DNA from: Bombyx mori
Taxonomy: Eukaryota > Arthropoda > Insecta > Lepidoptera > Bombycidae
Direction: 5' to 3'
NCBI RefSeq assembly: GCF_030269925.1
Contig: NC_085129.1
Coordinates: 13,445,501 to 13,509,500 of the forward strand
DNA: 64,000 bases
Shown here piece by piece: positions 21,334 to 30,703 of the stretch (the first letter of the stretch is position 1; the number at the start of each line of letters is the position of its first letter). Made by a program: the position numbers and the translations under genes. A model generated the notes under the pieces. The model ran no database searches and had not been told where the DNA came from. It was given only the letters and a program-made list of their open reading frames with translations.

Positions 21334-22257
21334 GTTTAAATTTTCTTGTTCACACGGTTGCGCAGGTGCAACACGAGACCTAATATACGAGTTATCGTTT
21401 TGCGCGGAATTTGCGTTTTCGCGGCGATTCTCGTTAAATTGACGCTTGCGACATTCCGTAATCGTGTGACCGGTTCTTTTACAATAATTACACGTTTTAA
21501 TATAAGAGTTATTAGAATTAGGTTTTTGATTTTTATTAAAATTATTTTGATGATGAATTTTGAAAACGTTTTTTGAAAAAGGTTTTTTATTTTTAAAACA
21601 TTCTGAGGAAGTATGGCCCGCTTTGTTACAGACCGAACATTGTTTTTGGGATTTTGTGTTAATTTTGTATAAATTGAATATTTTTTCCTCATCAATGGCA
21701 TATTGTATGGCGTCATTGAGGGTTGTTGGATTTTTACAACGAACTATATTAGATAGTGATGGATTTAATCCCAATAAAAATGTGTTAAGGGCAAGATCCT
21801 CCATAGCTGCGGTTCTGCCTAGAAGCTCCCTTTCGTCCTTACAACTAAAATTAATGTTAGAATGAATACGCGTTAATATTTGTTCAATTCTTAAGGAAAA
21901 TTTAGTAACATCCTCATTTAATAATTGTTTACAATGTTGCAAATCAGAAAGTAAATGAATGGAGTGTTTTTTCTCTCCAAAGGTTGACCTTAAAAAGTTT
22001 TTTAGTTCCGTCCACTTAGTAAACGTTTTTAGACTACATGCGACTTGGGCTTTTCCTTCTAATTGTGAGATAATAAATTTACTTAAGACGGGTTGTTGAT
22101 CCGAACTAGCTAAGGACATTGCATTGTCACAATTAGTTAAAAACGCGGGGAGTGATTCTCTGTCCCCATTATAAGTTTTGATGAATTTGGTTAAAAAGGA
22201 TAAGGTAATTTTGTCCGTCATTTCACCTTTCTTTGAAGATTCCGATTTGACTGACAT
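21331..22257 (-). CDS. gag: Gag, 308 aa, two zinc knuckles
   Basis: ATG at 22257-22255, stop TAA at 21333-21331. The first roughly 200 residues look like the capsid-type retrotransposon gag fold (for example FSLRIEQILTRIHS and FLLGLNPSLS). Two CX2CX4HX4C knuckles follow: CSVCNKAGHTSSEC and CNYCKRTGHTITEC, separated by a basic N- and K-rich linker. The protein packages element RNA into particles. The gag frame ends immediately after a UUUAAAC heptamer at the junction with pol. Confidence 0.92.
   Translation of the reverse strand: MSVKSESSKKGEMTDKITLSFLTKFIKTYNGDRESLPAFLTNCDNAMSLASSDQQPVLSKFIISQLEGKAQVACSLKTFTKWTELKNFLRSTFGEKKHSIHLLSDLQHCKQLLNEDVTKFSLRIEQILTRIHSNINFSCKDERELLGRTAAMEDLALNTFLLGLNPSLSNIVRCKNPTTLNDAIQYAIDEEKIFNLYKINTKSQKQCSVCNKAGHTSSECFKNKKPFSKNVFKIHHQNNFNKNQKPNSNNSYIKTCNYCKRTGHTITECRKRQFNENRRENANSAQNDNSYIRSRVAPAQPCEQENLN
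21334..21343 (-). promoter_or_regulatory. -1 ribosomal frameshift slippery site, gag/pol
   Basis: On the minus strand, in the gag frame, the codons GAA AAT TTA AAC TAA contain two overlapping X XXY YYZ heptamers: AAATTTA (21343-21337) and TTTAAAC (21340-21334). The pol frame is -1 relative to gag and is open from a few codons upstream of this site. I did not find the expected downstream stem-loop or pseudoknot by eye. Confidence 0.8.
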
Positions 22258-22786
22258 TTAGGTTTGAATTATGATGTGCTGGATAAAATTGGAATACAAA
22301 AATAGCACTTGAAATACAGGTTAGAATTAAATATAAATTTAGAAAATTTAAATTAAGATTAAGAACTTTGAAATTGTCGGAGAATTTGAAGTGTAGAGCA
22401 CTCACAGAAGTACGCCGTACCGCATTGCCTCGTCAGGAGCAGGATGCTGGTAGTTATGTTCTGGATGCTGATTGATGGTGGGTGAGTTAGATTTGGAGAA
22501 GCAGCTGGACTGTCGTCTCTGTGCGTCACGTCGCGGCTGGAGCGGGCTCACGCTTAACAGCGGAGGCTTACCGTCGTCCTCTTGAGTTGTGTTTAGACGC
22601 AGGCTTGTCCTTAGGGCAAGGCTTACTGTCGGTCGTTCTTGAAGTTGTGTTTAGACGCAGGCTTGTCCTTAGGGCAAGGCTTATTGTCGATCGTTCTTGA
22701 AGTTTGATGGCTCGGATTCGAGATACCAGAATCTTTGACGGTCTGTCTCAGATTTCTTCTCTGGTATCCCACTTCTGACACCAATT
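22258..22786 (-). other. leader of the LTR element, with tandem repeat and splice donor
   Basis: Between the 5' LTR and gag: a 58-bp tandem duplication (starts at 22586 and 22644) and a GTGAGT splice-donor-like hexamer at 22405-22400 that could serve the env message. Confidence 0.65.
22766..22783 (-). promoter_or_regulatory. primer-binding site, tRNA-Leu type
   Basis: The plus strand here reads atcccacttctgacacca, the 3' end of an animal leucine tRNA including CCA; on the element's strand it is the complementary PBS, 3 nt from the LTR end. Confidence 0.85.
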
Positions 22787-23123
22787 TGTTACACGGCCTT
22801 TCTCAAACTTCTTTTTAAAAAAAAACACAAAACTTTTTCACGACTAAACTGTCTTTTATTAGACTTCACAATTTTACAACACTATTGTTGACTTCTCAAA
22901 CTTATGTATGCTCGCGACGGCTTCCAGATTCTAACTTATGTATGCTCGCGACGGCTTCCAGATTCTAACTTATGTATGCTCGCGACGGCTTCCAGATTCT
23001 AACTGGTTTTCAATACGATTTTATTTTACAAGAAAGCTAAAAATGATGACTCTAATGGAAAACACAGTGAGATCGTAAACGAGCTGATTAGGGCAAAGCT
23101 GCTTTGTAGAGTAGTGTGTAACA
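22787..23123 (-). repeat. 5' LTR
   Basis: 337 bp, TGTTACAC...GTGTAACA, nearly identical to 14924-15261, including the three 34-bp internal repeats (about 22900-23002). Confidence 0.95.
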
Positions 23124-23127
23124 GTGC

Positions 23128-25563
23128 CCCGTATAAGGCCATTGACCGCACCACCCCCGTATAGAGACGGCGCGTCACCTGGTCAGGCCCCCCGATGTTG
23201 GGAAGAAGCCGGCTTAACGCGCCGGCCACCCCCAACAAACGAGGGACCAGGTGCTGAAAATGAGCACGGAAGGTCCAACGACTGTCCAGAATGAGGCCGA
23301 GGTACTTTAACTGCACCCCGACCCCGATCCGGACGCCTCCAACCACGATATGGGCATCGACAGGTGGCACTCTCCGGGGCCTGTGGAACCACATGGCCTC
23401 GGATTTACTGAGCGCCACGTCGAGGCCCAATCTCCTGATTTTGCCGACGACATGCGCTACCCCAGCGGTGGCAAGACGAGCAGACTCAGCAAAGCTCCCT
23501 CCCCGGGCCACGACCAGCGTGTCGTCTGCGTAACAGATTACGCTTAGGCCCGGGAGGAGGGCACCCCTCAACACCCAGTCATACCCGATATTCCACAAAA
23601 GAGGGCCGAGTACCGACCCCTGTGGAACACCGCGCACGACCGGGAACCGATGCACGACCCCACCGTGTCCGGTACACGTGACCGATCTGTCCTCCAAGTA
23701 GGAGCCGACCAGCCGGCGAAGGTAGAGGGGCACTCCGTGTCTTTCCAGCGCCCCCCCTATCACGGACCAGGGCAGGGTGTTAAACGCATTGGCGATGTCG
23801 AGCGACACCGCCAAGGCCACCCCACCCCCGCAGACGGCCTCCTCCGAGAGGGCCCGCACGCGAAGGATCGCGTCCACCGTTGAGCGGCCCTCTCGGAAGC
23901 CATACTGCTCCGCCGACAGATCGGGTCCCACCCCGAGCAGATGCTGGATGATGCGGGCTGCCAGAATGCGTTCCAGCAGTTTGCCCACCTCATCCAGCAA
24001 CACGATGGGACGGTACCCGGCGGCAGTATCCGCCGGGCGCCCCTCCTTTCTCAACAGCACAAGTCTGCCCGTCCTCCACGATGAAGGAAACCGTCCCGAC
24101 TCGAGGCAGGAGTTATAAAGTCTCAAGAGTCGGTCCCCTAGGGCACCAAGAGCCAAGGCCCAAACCCGGCCATGGACGCCGTCCGGGCCAGGTGCAGTGT
24201 CCTTTGCGCACATTTTGCGTACTGCCACACGGAGCTCCGCCCCTGTTATATGGGGCACCTCAGCAGGGGCGTCGCCGTCGTATTCCGGCGGCGCGCCCAT
24301 AGCGGGAGCGACAAATCCCCCCTGCTCCTGCGGGAACAGCGCCGAGACGATGTCCCGCAGCTGCTGAGGCTGGAGACGCTCCGTGATTGGGGGGGCCCAT
24401 GGGCGCATTTTATTGCGCACCATGTGATAGGGTCGCCCCCACGGATCCTCATCCAGCGTCTCCAGGAGACCCTCCATGTGTTGGTCCTTGGCTCTTCTGA
24501 TGGCCAGCTGCAACGCCCTCTGTGCGACGCGAAATGCGCCGTACAGCTGGGCCTCTACCACCGCGAACGCCACCGGATCGTTGCGCCGCGGCAGGCGACG
24601 GCGGCGATGCCTCGCACACTGGCGCCTCGCCCGAACGCACTCCACACGGAGTTGCGCGATTTCGGGCGACCACCAGTACACTTGGCGATTGGGAGGTCGA
24701 GGGCTAATCCGGGGCATCGACACGTCACAGATGCGACGCATCGTGTCCCGGAACCACCCCGCTTCGTCCTCGACCTCAACTGGATGTGGACGCATGGGCG
24801 CCCACGCCGCCACCGTAGAAGCTTCCATCAGTAGCGCCTTATTCAAGCGCTTCAGTGCCCACCTGGGGAATGACCGGGATGCACCACGGGGGTGGTCCCC
24901 GTAGGCGACCGCGACTGTGGAGCGGGCGGAGAGATCAAATCGAATATACCGGTGATCTGACAGCGTCTCCGCCCCCTCCAGAACCCTCCAGTCGCGAATA
25001 CGGCGCGCGATGGCCGGGCTCGCGAACGTAACGTCCACAATAGACTCGCCCTGCCACCGCACGCACGTCGCAACCGACCCTCTATTCAACAAATAGAGGC
25101 CGGCCACGTTCGCCCACCTCTCCAACAGCCTACCACGAGCGTCCGAGCGGGGGGAGCCCCATGCGACAGACTTCGCATTGAGGTCCCCCGCGAGAATCAC
25201 TGGACGAGGAGCGAGGCGGCGAGCAATCGCCCCGATCCCGTCCAGGAAATGCCCGAACTCGACAGTAGGCCTATTCGGAGAGAAGTACGCCCCGATCACG
25301 ACGGTCCCTTCCAGCTGCACCGCGACGAACCCTTGGCCCCTGGTCACCATCGCCAAGGGGGGGATCGTCGCGTCTCTTCTTATGACTATGGCCGCCAGGC
25401 CGCCATCGTCCCCGAACCAGCAATCATTTGCCGGGGGAACGAAGTACGGCTCGGCGACCACAGCCACGTCTATGGACCACTCCACCATGCTCTGAGAAAG
25501 CATGTCCTGAGCTCTGGCGGAGTGATTCAGGTTTCCTTGGAGGAAGCGATAGGTGTGGTCCAT
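23128..25563 (-). CDS. R1-clade LINE ORF2, endonuclease and reverse transcriptase part
   Basis: ATG at 25563-25561 begins MDHTYRFLQGNLNHS. An apurinic-like endonuclease follows: NLNHS (11-15), AEPY (E38), AGDLNAKS (D127, N129), and LSDHRYI (D203, H204). The RT domain has APGPDGVHG (about 457), EQYGFREGRSTVDA (552), LDIANAFNTLPW (589; first catalytic Asp), GVPQGSVLGPLLWN (645), and CYADDTLVVA (YADD 678-681). About 812 residues are encoded before the LTR element interrupts at 23127. The start codon overlaps the ORF1 stop in UAAUG. Together with 14919-14177 the protein would be about 1,060 residues, normal for R1-clade ORF2. Confidence 0.92.
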
Positions 25564-25565
25564 TA
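25561..25565 (-). promoter_or_regulatory. UAAUG stop-start overlap, ORF1/ORF2
   Basis: The ORF1 stop TAA and the ORF2 ATG share one A. This arrangement is known to couple translation termination and reinitiation in the related SART1 LINE. Confidence 0.8.
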
Positions 25566-26378
25566 CTGTTGAACCACATCCATCGCCCCCTCCTCTTCAC
25601 CGCTGCCCCCACCCTCCGGCACCGGCGCCGCAGCGGGGATTGCAACATTGGCCAGTGCTCCTCTGGCCAACCTTCTCTTCTGCCGGCGCCTTGATTTTCG
25701 GCGCCGGTTGCGTTCAGTATTAACACCGGACGGGAAGCAAGCCTTGCCTCCCGCCCGGTGGTTTGCCCTACGCCCGGCCGCAGCGCACAGAGCGCAGTGC
25801 GGGGCGGCCGTGCAGGACGCCGCTTTATGACCAGGTTGGCCGCAGCGGAAACATAGACCGCTGCGGTCAACCGAGCTGGTGCACCTGGCGAAGCCATGTC
25901 CAGTGCTAAAGCACCGAAGGCATCGCCAGGCGCGTGACTCAAGCAAGCGTACGTGGGCCGCTATCCAGCCCACGCGCAGTATGCCTGGATTTCCTGACGG
26001 TCTCCCGGGCGGGGGAGCAGCCAGGGAGGCGGCCGCCTCCACCGGGCAACGCACCCACACCGAGCTGGCCCCGGTATAACCGCGGCGCGGCTCGCCTACG
26101 GTTACATTTTCCAGTGCGCATTTGCCCTGGACAGCGACAGCCGCCATCACCTCATCCCTGGTGGTACAGTCGTCCAGGCCGGTTACTCTTAATTCGGCCA
26201 TTTTCACCGGCCTGTGCACCCGCACCTCCTCCTCAGGTAGGACCATACGGAGCTTCGCCACCAGACGCTCCGCGATGCCGGCACTATCGGCAACGGGACA
26301 TTCTAGTAGCTTGGCCCCGTTGGCCGTCTGCCTGCAGCGGAGGCCCTCCTCCGCCCCAATCTCGCCCAGGTCAACTGC
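25563..26378 (-). CDS. R1-clade LINE ORF1 (gag-like), C-terminal 270 residues
   Basis: The open frame has no start codon of its own; it is cut by 5' truncation near 26378. It carries an RRM-like region (PVKMAELRVTGLDDCTTRDE) and a cluster of zinc knuckles: CLRCFSTGHGFARC, CFRCGQPGHKAASC and a third CALC...C motif, as in R1, TRAS and SART ORF1 proteins that bind element RNA. The tail is basic (RNRRRKSRRRQKRR) then acidic. It ends ...VVQQ with TAA at 25565-25563. Confidence 0.9.
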   Translation of the reverse strand, partial: AVDLGEIGAEEGLRCRQTANGAKLLECPVADSAGIAERLVAKLRMVLPEEEVRVHRPVKMAELRVTGLDDCTTRDEVMAAVAVQGKCALENVTVGEPRRGYTGASSVWVRCPVEAAASLAAPPPGRPSGNPGILRVGWIAAHVRLLESRAWRCLRCFSTGHGFARCTSSVDRSGLCFRCGQPGHKAASCTAAPHCALCAAAGRRANHRAGGKACFPSGVNTERNRRRKSRRRQKRRLARGALANVAIPAAAPVPEGGGSGEEEGAMDVVQQ

Positions 26379-26387
26379 GAAAAGGAG

Positions 26388-26870
26388 GCCTAACGGTTTC
26401 TAATTCAGTAAAAACCTTTAATAGCAATAATCACATTCATCGGCTGGATAGTGATCGTATAAATCATAATCACATCTTTGGCACCAGAAAAATGGACAAC
26501 GTAATAATATTTTTATTTCTACAGCGTTCATACTTGATACAAAATGCAGCGGATTATTAGACGAATCTGGAATAACATATCGGTGCCTTAATAAAATGTG
26601 TCGAAGAAAAAGGCCATGATAGGAGAAGGTGTAAACACAGGCACGCCACTTTTGTCTTTGTTTATTTTTTTCGTCTTTTGACATCTCACTTACTGATTTA
26701 TATAAATATTTAGATTTTATCCTTTCTATGTTTCGTATTCGCTGCTCCTCCATCTTTTGTGGATTTTCTTTAAGTCTTTCGCGGTAGCGCCTCATTTTTT
26801 CAGCAGAGGTTAGAGTCGAACCCGTCGCTTGCGACGAAGGGCTCGACGAGCGAATTAACCCCATAGACAC
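26388..26870 (-). pseudogene. basic TE-encoded protein, N-terminal, unknown family
   Basis: A 150-codon frame begins (26870) MSMGLIRSSSPSSQATGSTL and then a strongly basic, predicted helical stretch: SAEKMRRYRERLKENPQKME then ERIKSKYLYKSVSEMSKDEK. This kind of 'RRYRERLK...' N-terminus recurs in uncharacterised lepidopteran mobile-element proteins; I cannot name the family. After KNKQRQKW the sequence no longer looks alike and ends with a cysteine-rich tail, so a frameshift or exon end is likely near 26660. The first residues come from the adjacent BMC1-like repeat. The R1 LINE inserted just 3' of this frame. Confidence 0.45.
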
Positions 26871-27062
26871 AGCCCACTGAGTTTCTCGCCGGATCTTCTC
26901 AGTGGGTCGCGTTTCCGATCCGGTGGTAGGTTCTGCGAAGCACTGCTCTTGCTAGGGTCAGTGTTAGCAACTCTCCGGTTGAGCCCCGTGAGCTCACCTA
27001 CAAACGTTAGGGTGAAGCTGAAATAGCCTCTCAAGGCTATCAGCATAGGTAGGAAAAAAAAA
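26813..27062 (+). mobile_element. BMC1/L1Bm-like LINE 3' end
   Basis: About 250 bp from acccgtcgcttgcgacgaag through ctcgccggatcttctcagtg, gatccggtggtag and gcactgctcttgctagggt to a conserved hairpin (agcctctcaaggct) and an A tail. From memory this is the 3' UTR of the jockey-clade silkworm LINE BMC1; the family name is moderately certain, the repeat identity certain. Confidence 0.75.
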
Positions 27063-29342
27063 GTGTTAGTGTAAAAGAACCCTTTTTTTACGTTACCCAA
27101 AACAACAGATATTTTGAAATTTAGCCCACCACATCAGAAGGAATATCATGCAGTAGTTCTCTCTTTACTATGATCGCACTTTTAGATTAAAACAAGCAGA
27201 TATTTAAAAGCCGCATTTGTTTTTAAATAAACTAATCAAACTGATAGAAAAATACTAACAAAAAACTCCCAATCTATTTCATAGTACAAATCTGTAATAG
27301 TACAACAAAAAAACAAAGAAATTGACGCCGTTGTAATTGCAATAATTATTATAAAATTATTTTAAACAGAAAGTTAAATAATAATAATAATATATTATAT
27401 ATACTCAGCCTAATGATTTCCTATTTTGTTACTCTCTTTTCCATTTATACGTTACCACACAAAAGTAACAAAAAAAGAAGTAACAAATCAAGAACAACAT
27501 GTCATTTTATTTGTAAACACATGCAACTCACACGATTACTCTTATTTCGATTTGATTAACGAAATCAAGAATGGGAGCTTTAATAGTAGGTTAAGTGAAA
27601 TAACAATAAAATCTGCACTTATCTATGTTTTATGAGTAACAAAGGTGGAATTTTTTTTTGACCGCTAGCTTAAATATTGACTTTTACCGTTCGTACCGGC
27701 ACCAGAAAGAACTAGTCGAAATTAAAACAAGACGGATGCCAAGCCGGCTAATGCTACCATTATTCTAAAATATAATTGCATTAATCGATTCTCATATTTC
27801 TTCAGAATTATGGTAACAAAAACTGGAATTTCTAGGTGGAACTTTTTACGGGACAAGTTAAAACTTGTCCCGTAAAAAGTTCCACCTAGATTAATGGTAG
27901 TACCTAGTAATTAATGGTTTTAACCATTAATTAGAAATTTAATTATAAAGTAATGCTAAAAAGGATGTTTTAGGATGAATTGTGACTTATGGCTATAAAT
28001 AAATAATATTTTTTATTTATACAATGCCCATGTCCATTCAACTAAAGATCGATGGTTTGGTAAGATATTGAGATTGGGACACTGCACTTTTCATACAACT
28101 GGTTGAAGCTGATTTATATTTTTAATGAAAAAATCTCATTGTATTTATATCTGTTTTTTTTTCCTTTCTAATAAGTAGAGTAGTTATACTGCTTACACAA
28201 TTTATAAAAAGTAGTAATGAACTAATATATTAGCCGGAACAAAATATTAAAAAAATGGGACAGAGGCAAAAGTCTATTGTGCAATAATTTTGAGAAATGC
28301 TCAGGTGCAGCTTATGTTGTGCGAATAGAATTAAATATTAATAAAACGAACATCGCTGAGACCTTTCAAACTGAACCAGAACTGAACTACTGTTGTTGTA
28401 TGCACTTTGATGAAACAAGCTATTTAGCTAATCAGCTAACAGCGAAACTAGTAAAATATGATTAAATTAAAATAAAATATTATTTTAAGTGTTTTGGTTA
28501 CTAAGCGTTATGTTTCAGTATATACCCTTCGCATTGTAAGAGAGGGAGATAAAGAGTATGCTTTCTTGTACTATTACTATGATTTATTGTAGACCTCCAT
28601 TGAATTATGTAACAACTGCCCGCTCTGAAGCCCGTAACAAATAACTTCTTGTAGCAAAAATATGTAGTTCTTTTTTTGATATGACGTAAAATTATTTACA
28701 TAAAACCTATCGCATGGAATGTACAAAAAGAGAAGACTATCGCCGACCACAACTCGCGCATTGTACACGCACCCGCCGCTTGTTTCTCATCTCAATATTT
28801 TTTTGGACTTTGACTACTTTTCTCTTCCGGACTCCTACGGACGATCCTTCTCGTCGTTGTGCAAGTGTTCTACCGGTTTAGTGAACACAAACAATTTAGA
28901 GGAGTGCTGTCAAGTCGTCAGGCTGACCGTCGCCATTACGCATCATCCACCAGTCACGTTTCTTGGATTTTGCAGCCCGTAAGAAGCCAGTGACGAGTTG
29001 GCAGGTACGTCTACTTCTCATTACTTATCCTCGACCTGTCATTCCTCTTTTTGTTCACCTTTTGGCGATACTCGCCCCCACAGGAACCTTCAAAAATATA
29101 GAATCAGCGCACCGCCGTGCTGATAATTTCCAATTTAGTTTTTCCCACTAATAACCCTAATGATGGTACCCGGTTACAATTATTAAAAATCAATTTATTT
29201 AATACATAGTTTATTGCCAGTCACATTATTTTTTATGAAGTTACAATGAGTGTCATTCAAGATTACTTTTCGTTGCTTACGGGAATCATAGCAATTCTTT
29301 TGTTGTTTTATTATAAACTTGTGCACATAAGTCTCTATATCG
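27063..29342. other. no firm gene; AT-rich with palindromes and GTAACAAA cluster
   Basis: Octamer GTAACAAA occurs at 27465, 27480, 27636 and 27813; inverse at 27425. A 29-bp palindrome is at 27831-27890 and a 12-bp one at 27908-27933. A 62-codon frame at 28277-28465 ends with a stop followed by AATAAA and could be an old terminal exon. 28820-29000 is GC-richer with a splice-donor-like gcaggtacgt near 29002, but no coding frame is convincing. Confidence 0.45.
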
Positions 29343-29567
29343 CTAGTTGCTCATTGTTGTCATCATTGTTGTAGTCGTGTCACCTTCGTCTCCTCCTGAT
29401 AAAACTTCATCTGTTCTTCGAGAAGTAACGGTAGTTTCATCACAGATGTTGATTGTGGTGGTGGGTACGGTGCTTGGAGGATTTCGGTTCCCAAATACTC
29501 GCATTAAGAATGAGCCAATTGTGTTTTGACTATTAGCTGAAGCAATAACAGCGATCAGGAGAAACAC
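29343..29567 (-). CDS. small secreted protein, exon 2
   Basis: This exon follows acceptor ttttattctacag (ending 29568) and reads VFLLIAVIASANSQ, then IGSFLMRVFGNRNPPSTVPT, a Thr-rich stretch and an acidic DEVLSGGDEGD segment, to TGA-type stop at 29343-29345 (residues 7-80). Joined in phase 0 to exon 1 (30703-30686), the protein is about 80 residues with a classic signal peptide cleaved near ANSQ. AATAAA on the minus strand at 29312-29307 lies about 30 nt after the stop. It resembles short secreted hemolymph or immune-induced peptides of moths in architecture only; I do not recognise the family. A lone cysteine makes a disulfide-rich toxin or defensin unlikely. Confidence 0.7.
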   Translation of the reverse strand: MFLLIAVIASANSQNTIGSFLMRVFGNRNPPSTVPTTTINICDETTVTSRRTDEVLSGGDEGDTTTTMMTTMSN

Positions 29568-30685
29568 CTGTAGAATAAAAATTATTATTTAAAGCCTTCA
29601 AATTAATTAAATTTAATATAAATTTCATTGGACATACCCCTATTTTCTCTGCACTACCCTTGGTTGACTGGTAGAGAATGCCTTAGGCATTAAGTTCGCC
29701 AATGTAAATTTTACATGAAGTGTAGTTAATATAATAAATAAATAAATTAAACGTATAAGTAAGGTCGGTTATCTAAAATACTAACTGTACGACTTAAACT
29801 TTTTAAATTGTAACTTATATGATTGTAATTCAATTGTAATTTATATAATTTAAGGATAATCTATCGTTTAATTCATATCGTCAAATTCATAATGTCATAT
29901 CATATTTATGGCATATAAATGTTCACTAGATGATGACCGAGCTTTGGTCGGCTTTTTTTTTATAACGCCATCTTGCTGTGTCTTTAAAGCAGTAAAAATA
30001 GTATTATTATTCGCCAATAGATCTCGGGAAGAGTCATAAAGTTGATTATCGATAAAGTTGATTATTGAAAACACGAATAAAACAACATTTTCTGAAAATA
30101 AATCGTAGCTAGATCGATATATCGCCCCCGATAAATCGATGTATACTAAATTTTATAAAAATCGTTGGAGCCGTTTCCGAGATTCAGATTATATATATAC
30201 AAGAATTGCTCGTTTAAAGGTATAAGATTAGACACGAGTGCCATGAAATCAATGTTTTACATATAATTACCAATTGTCACAGCAGAATGTGACCGGGTTT
30301 CACTAGTGTAGTAATACAAATATTAATATATATTATATATACTTAGTTTGGCCATAAATACTGTTACAATTAAAAATAAACAAAATATTAAGGAATATTT
30401 CTCGATAGACTTAGAGTATACATACTATTGCTTATGTATACTCTAGAGATTACTACATTATAGTGTACAGAGACCATTTCTAATATTAAAGCAGGTATAA
30501 AAAATAGCGAACCAAAAGGATATTCATTTACTAAACGAAATATCTCGAATTTTTCTATTCTCGAATTTTCTAAATATATAGAAAAATAAAATTTAGTTAT
30601 AAGTGAATTGATATTATGTACCCAGTGACTTTGTTTTATCAATATTTAAAAAAATATTTATAATAAGAAGAAAAAAGAAACTCAC

Positions 30686-30703
30686 AATCAGACTGAATCT
30701 CAT
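30686..30703 (-). CDS. small secreted protein, exon 1 (six codons)
   Basis: ATG at 30703-30701 reads MRFSLI and is followed directly by donor GTGAGT (30685-30680). The 1.1-kb intron splits the signal peptide between residues 6 and 7 in phase 0, a common layout for short insect secreted proteins. The exon is too short to be found as an ORF. Confidence 0.65.

Larger units (their letters stand above)
14924..23123 (-). mobile_element. Ty3/gypsy errantivirus-like LTR retroelement, 8.2 kb
   Basis: LTRs of 338 bp (14924-15261) and 337 bp (22787-23123) begin TGTTACAC and end GTGTAACA. The 4-bp target duplication GTGC is at 14920-14923 and 23124-23127. On the minus strand the order is 5' LTR, PBS, leader, gag, pol, env-like remnant, polypurine tract, 3' LTR. 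The LTRs differ by a handful of changes, mostly in homopolymers, so insertion is recent. It landed inside the ORF2 of an R1-clade LINE. Gene order protease-RT-RNase H-integrase is that of Ty3/gypsy, and the env remnant points to the errantivirus (insect endogenous retrovirus) group. Confidence 0.95.
13632..26387 (-). mobile_element. R1-clade LINE, near complete, split by a Ty3/gypsy element
   Basis: Minus-strand order: ORF1 C-terminal region (26378-25563), ORF2 (25563 to 23128, resuming at 14919 and ending at 14177), 3' UTR (14176-13719), and an A tail seen as 78 T (13641-13718). A candidate 9-bp target duplication gaaaaggag flanks it (13632-13640 and 26379-26387). With the LTR element removed it is about 4.5 kb and ORF2 reads without a break. 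It is 5'-truncated inside ORF1. The target is not telomeric TTAGG or rDNA, so it is not a telomere- or rDNA-specific R1 relative. Confidence 0.85.

Noticed and set aside
21101..21334. 77-codon plus-strand frame with RREFRRTQFF-type repeats
   Set aside because: Antisense of the 36-bp repeat in pol.
22766..22783. 3' end of a tRNA-Leu gene
   Set aside because: It is the primer-binding site of the LTR element, 3 nt from the LTR.
23183..25942. Several 60-220 codon frames on the plus strand and in other minus frames
   Set aside because: Shadows of the GC-rich LINE ORF1 and ORF2; codon bias and motifs favour only the main frame.
28719..28982. 87-codon plus-strand frame with cysteines
   Set aside because: Considered as a secreted peptide, but the N-terminus is not a signal peptide and no acceptor or poly-A signal fits.
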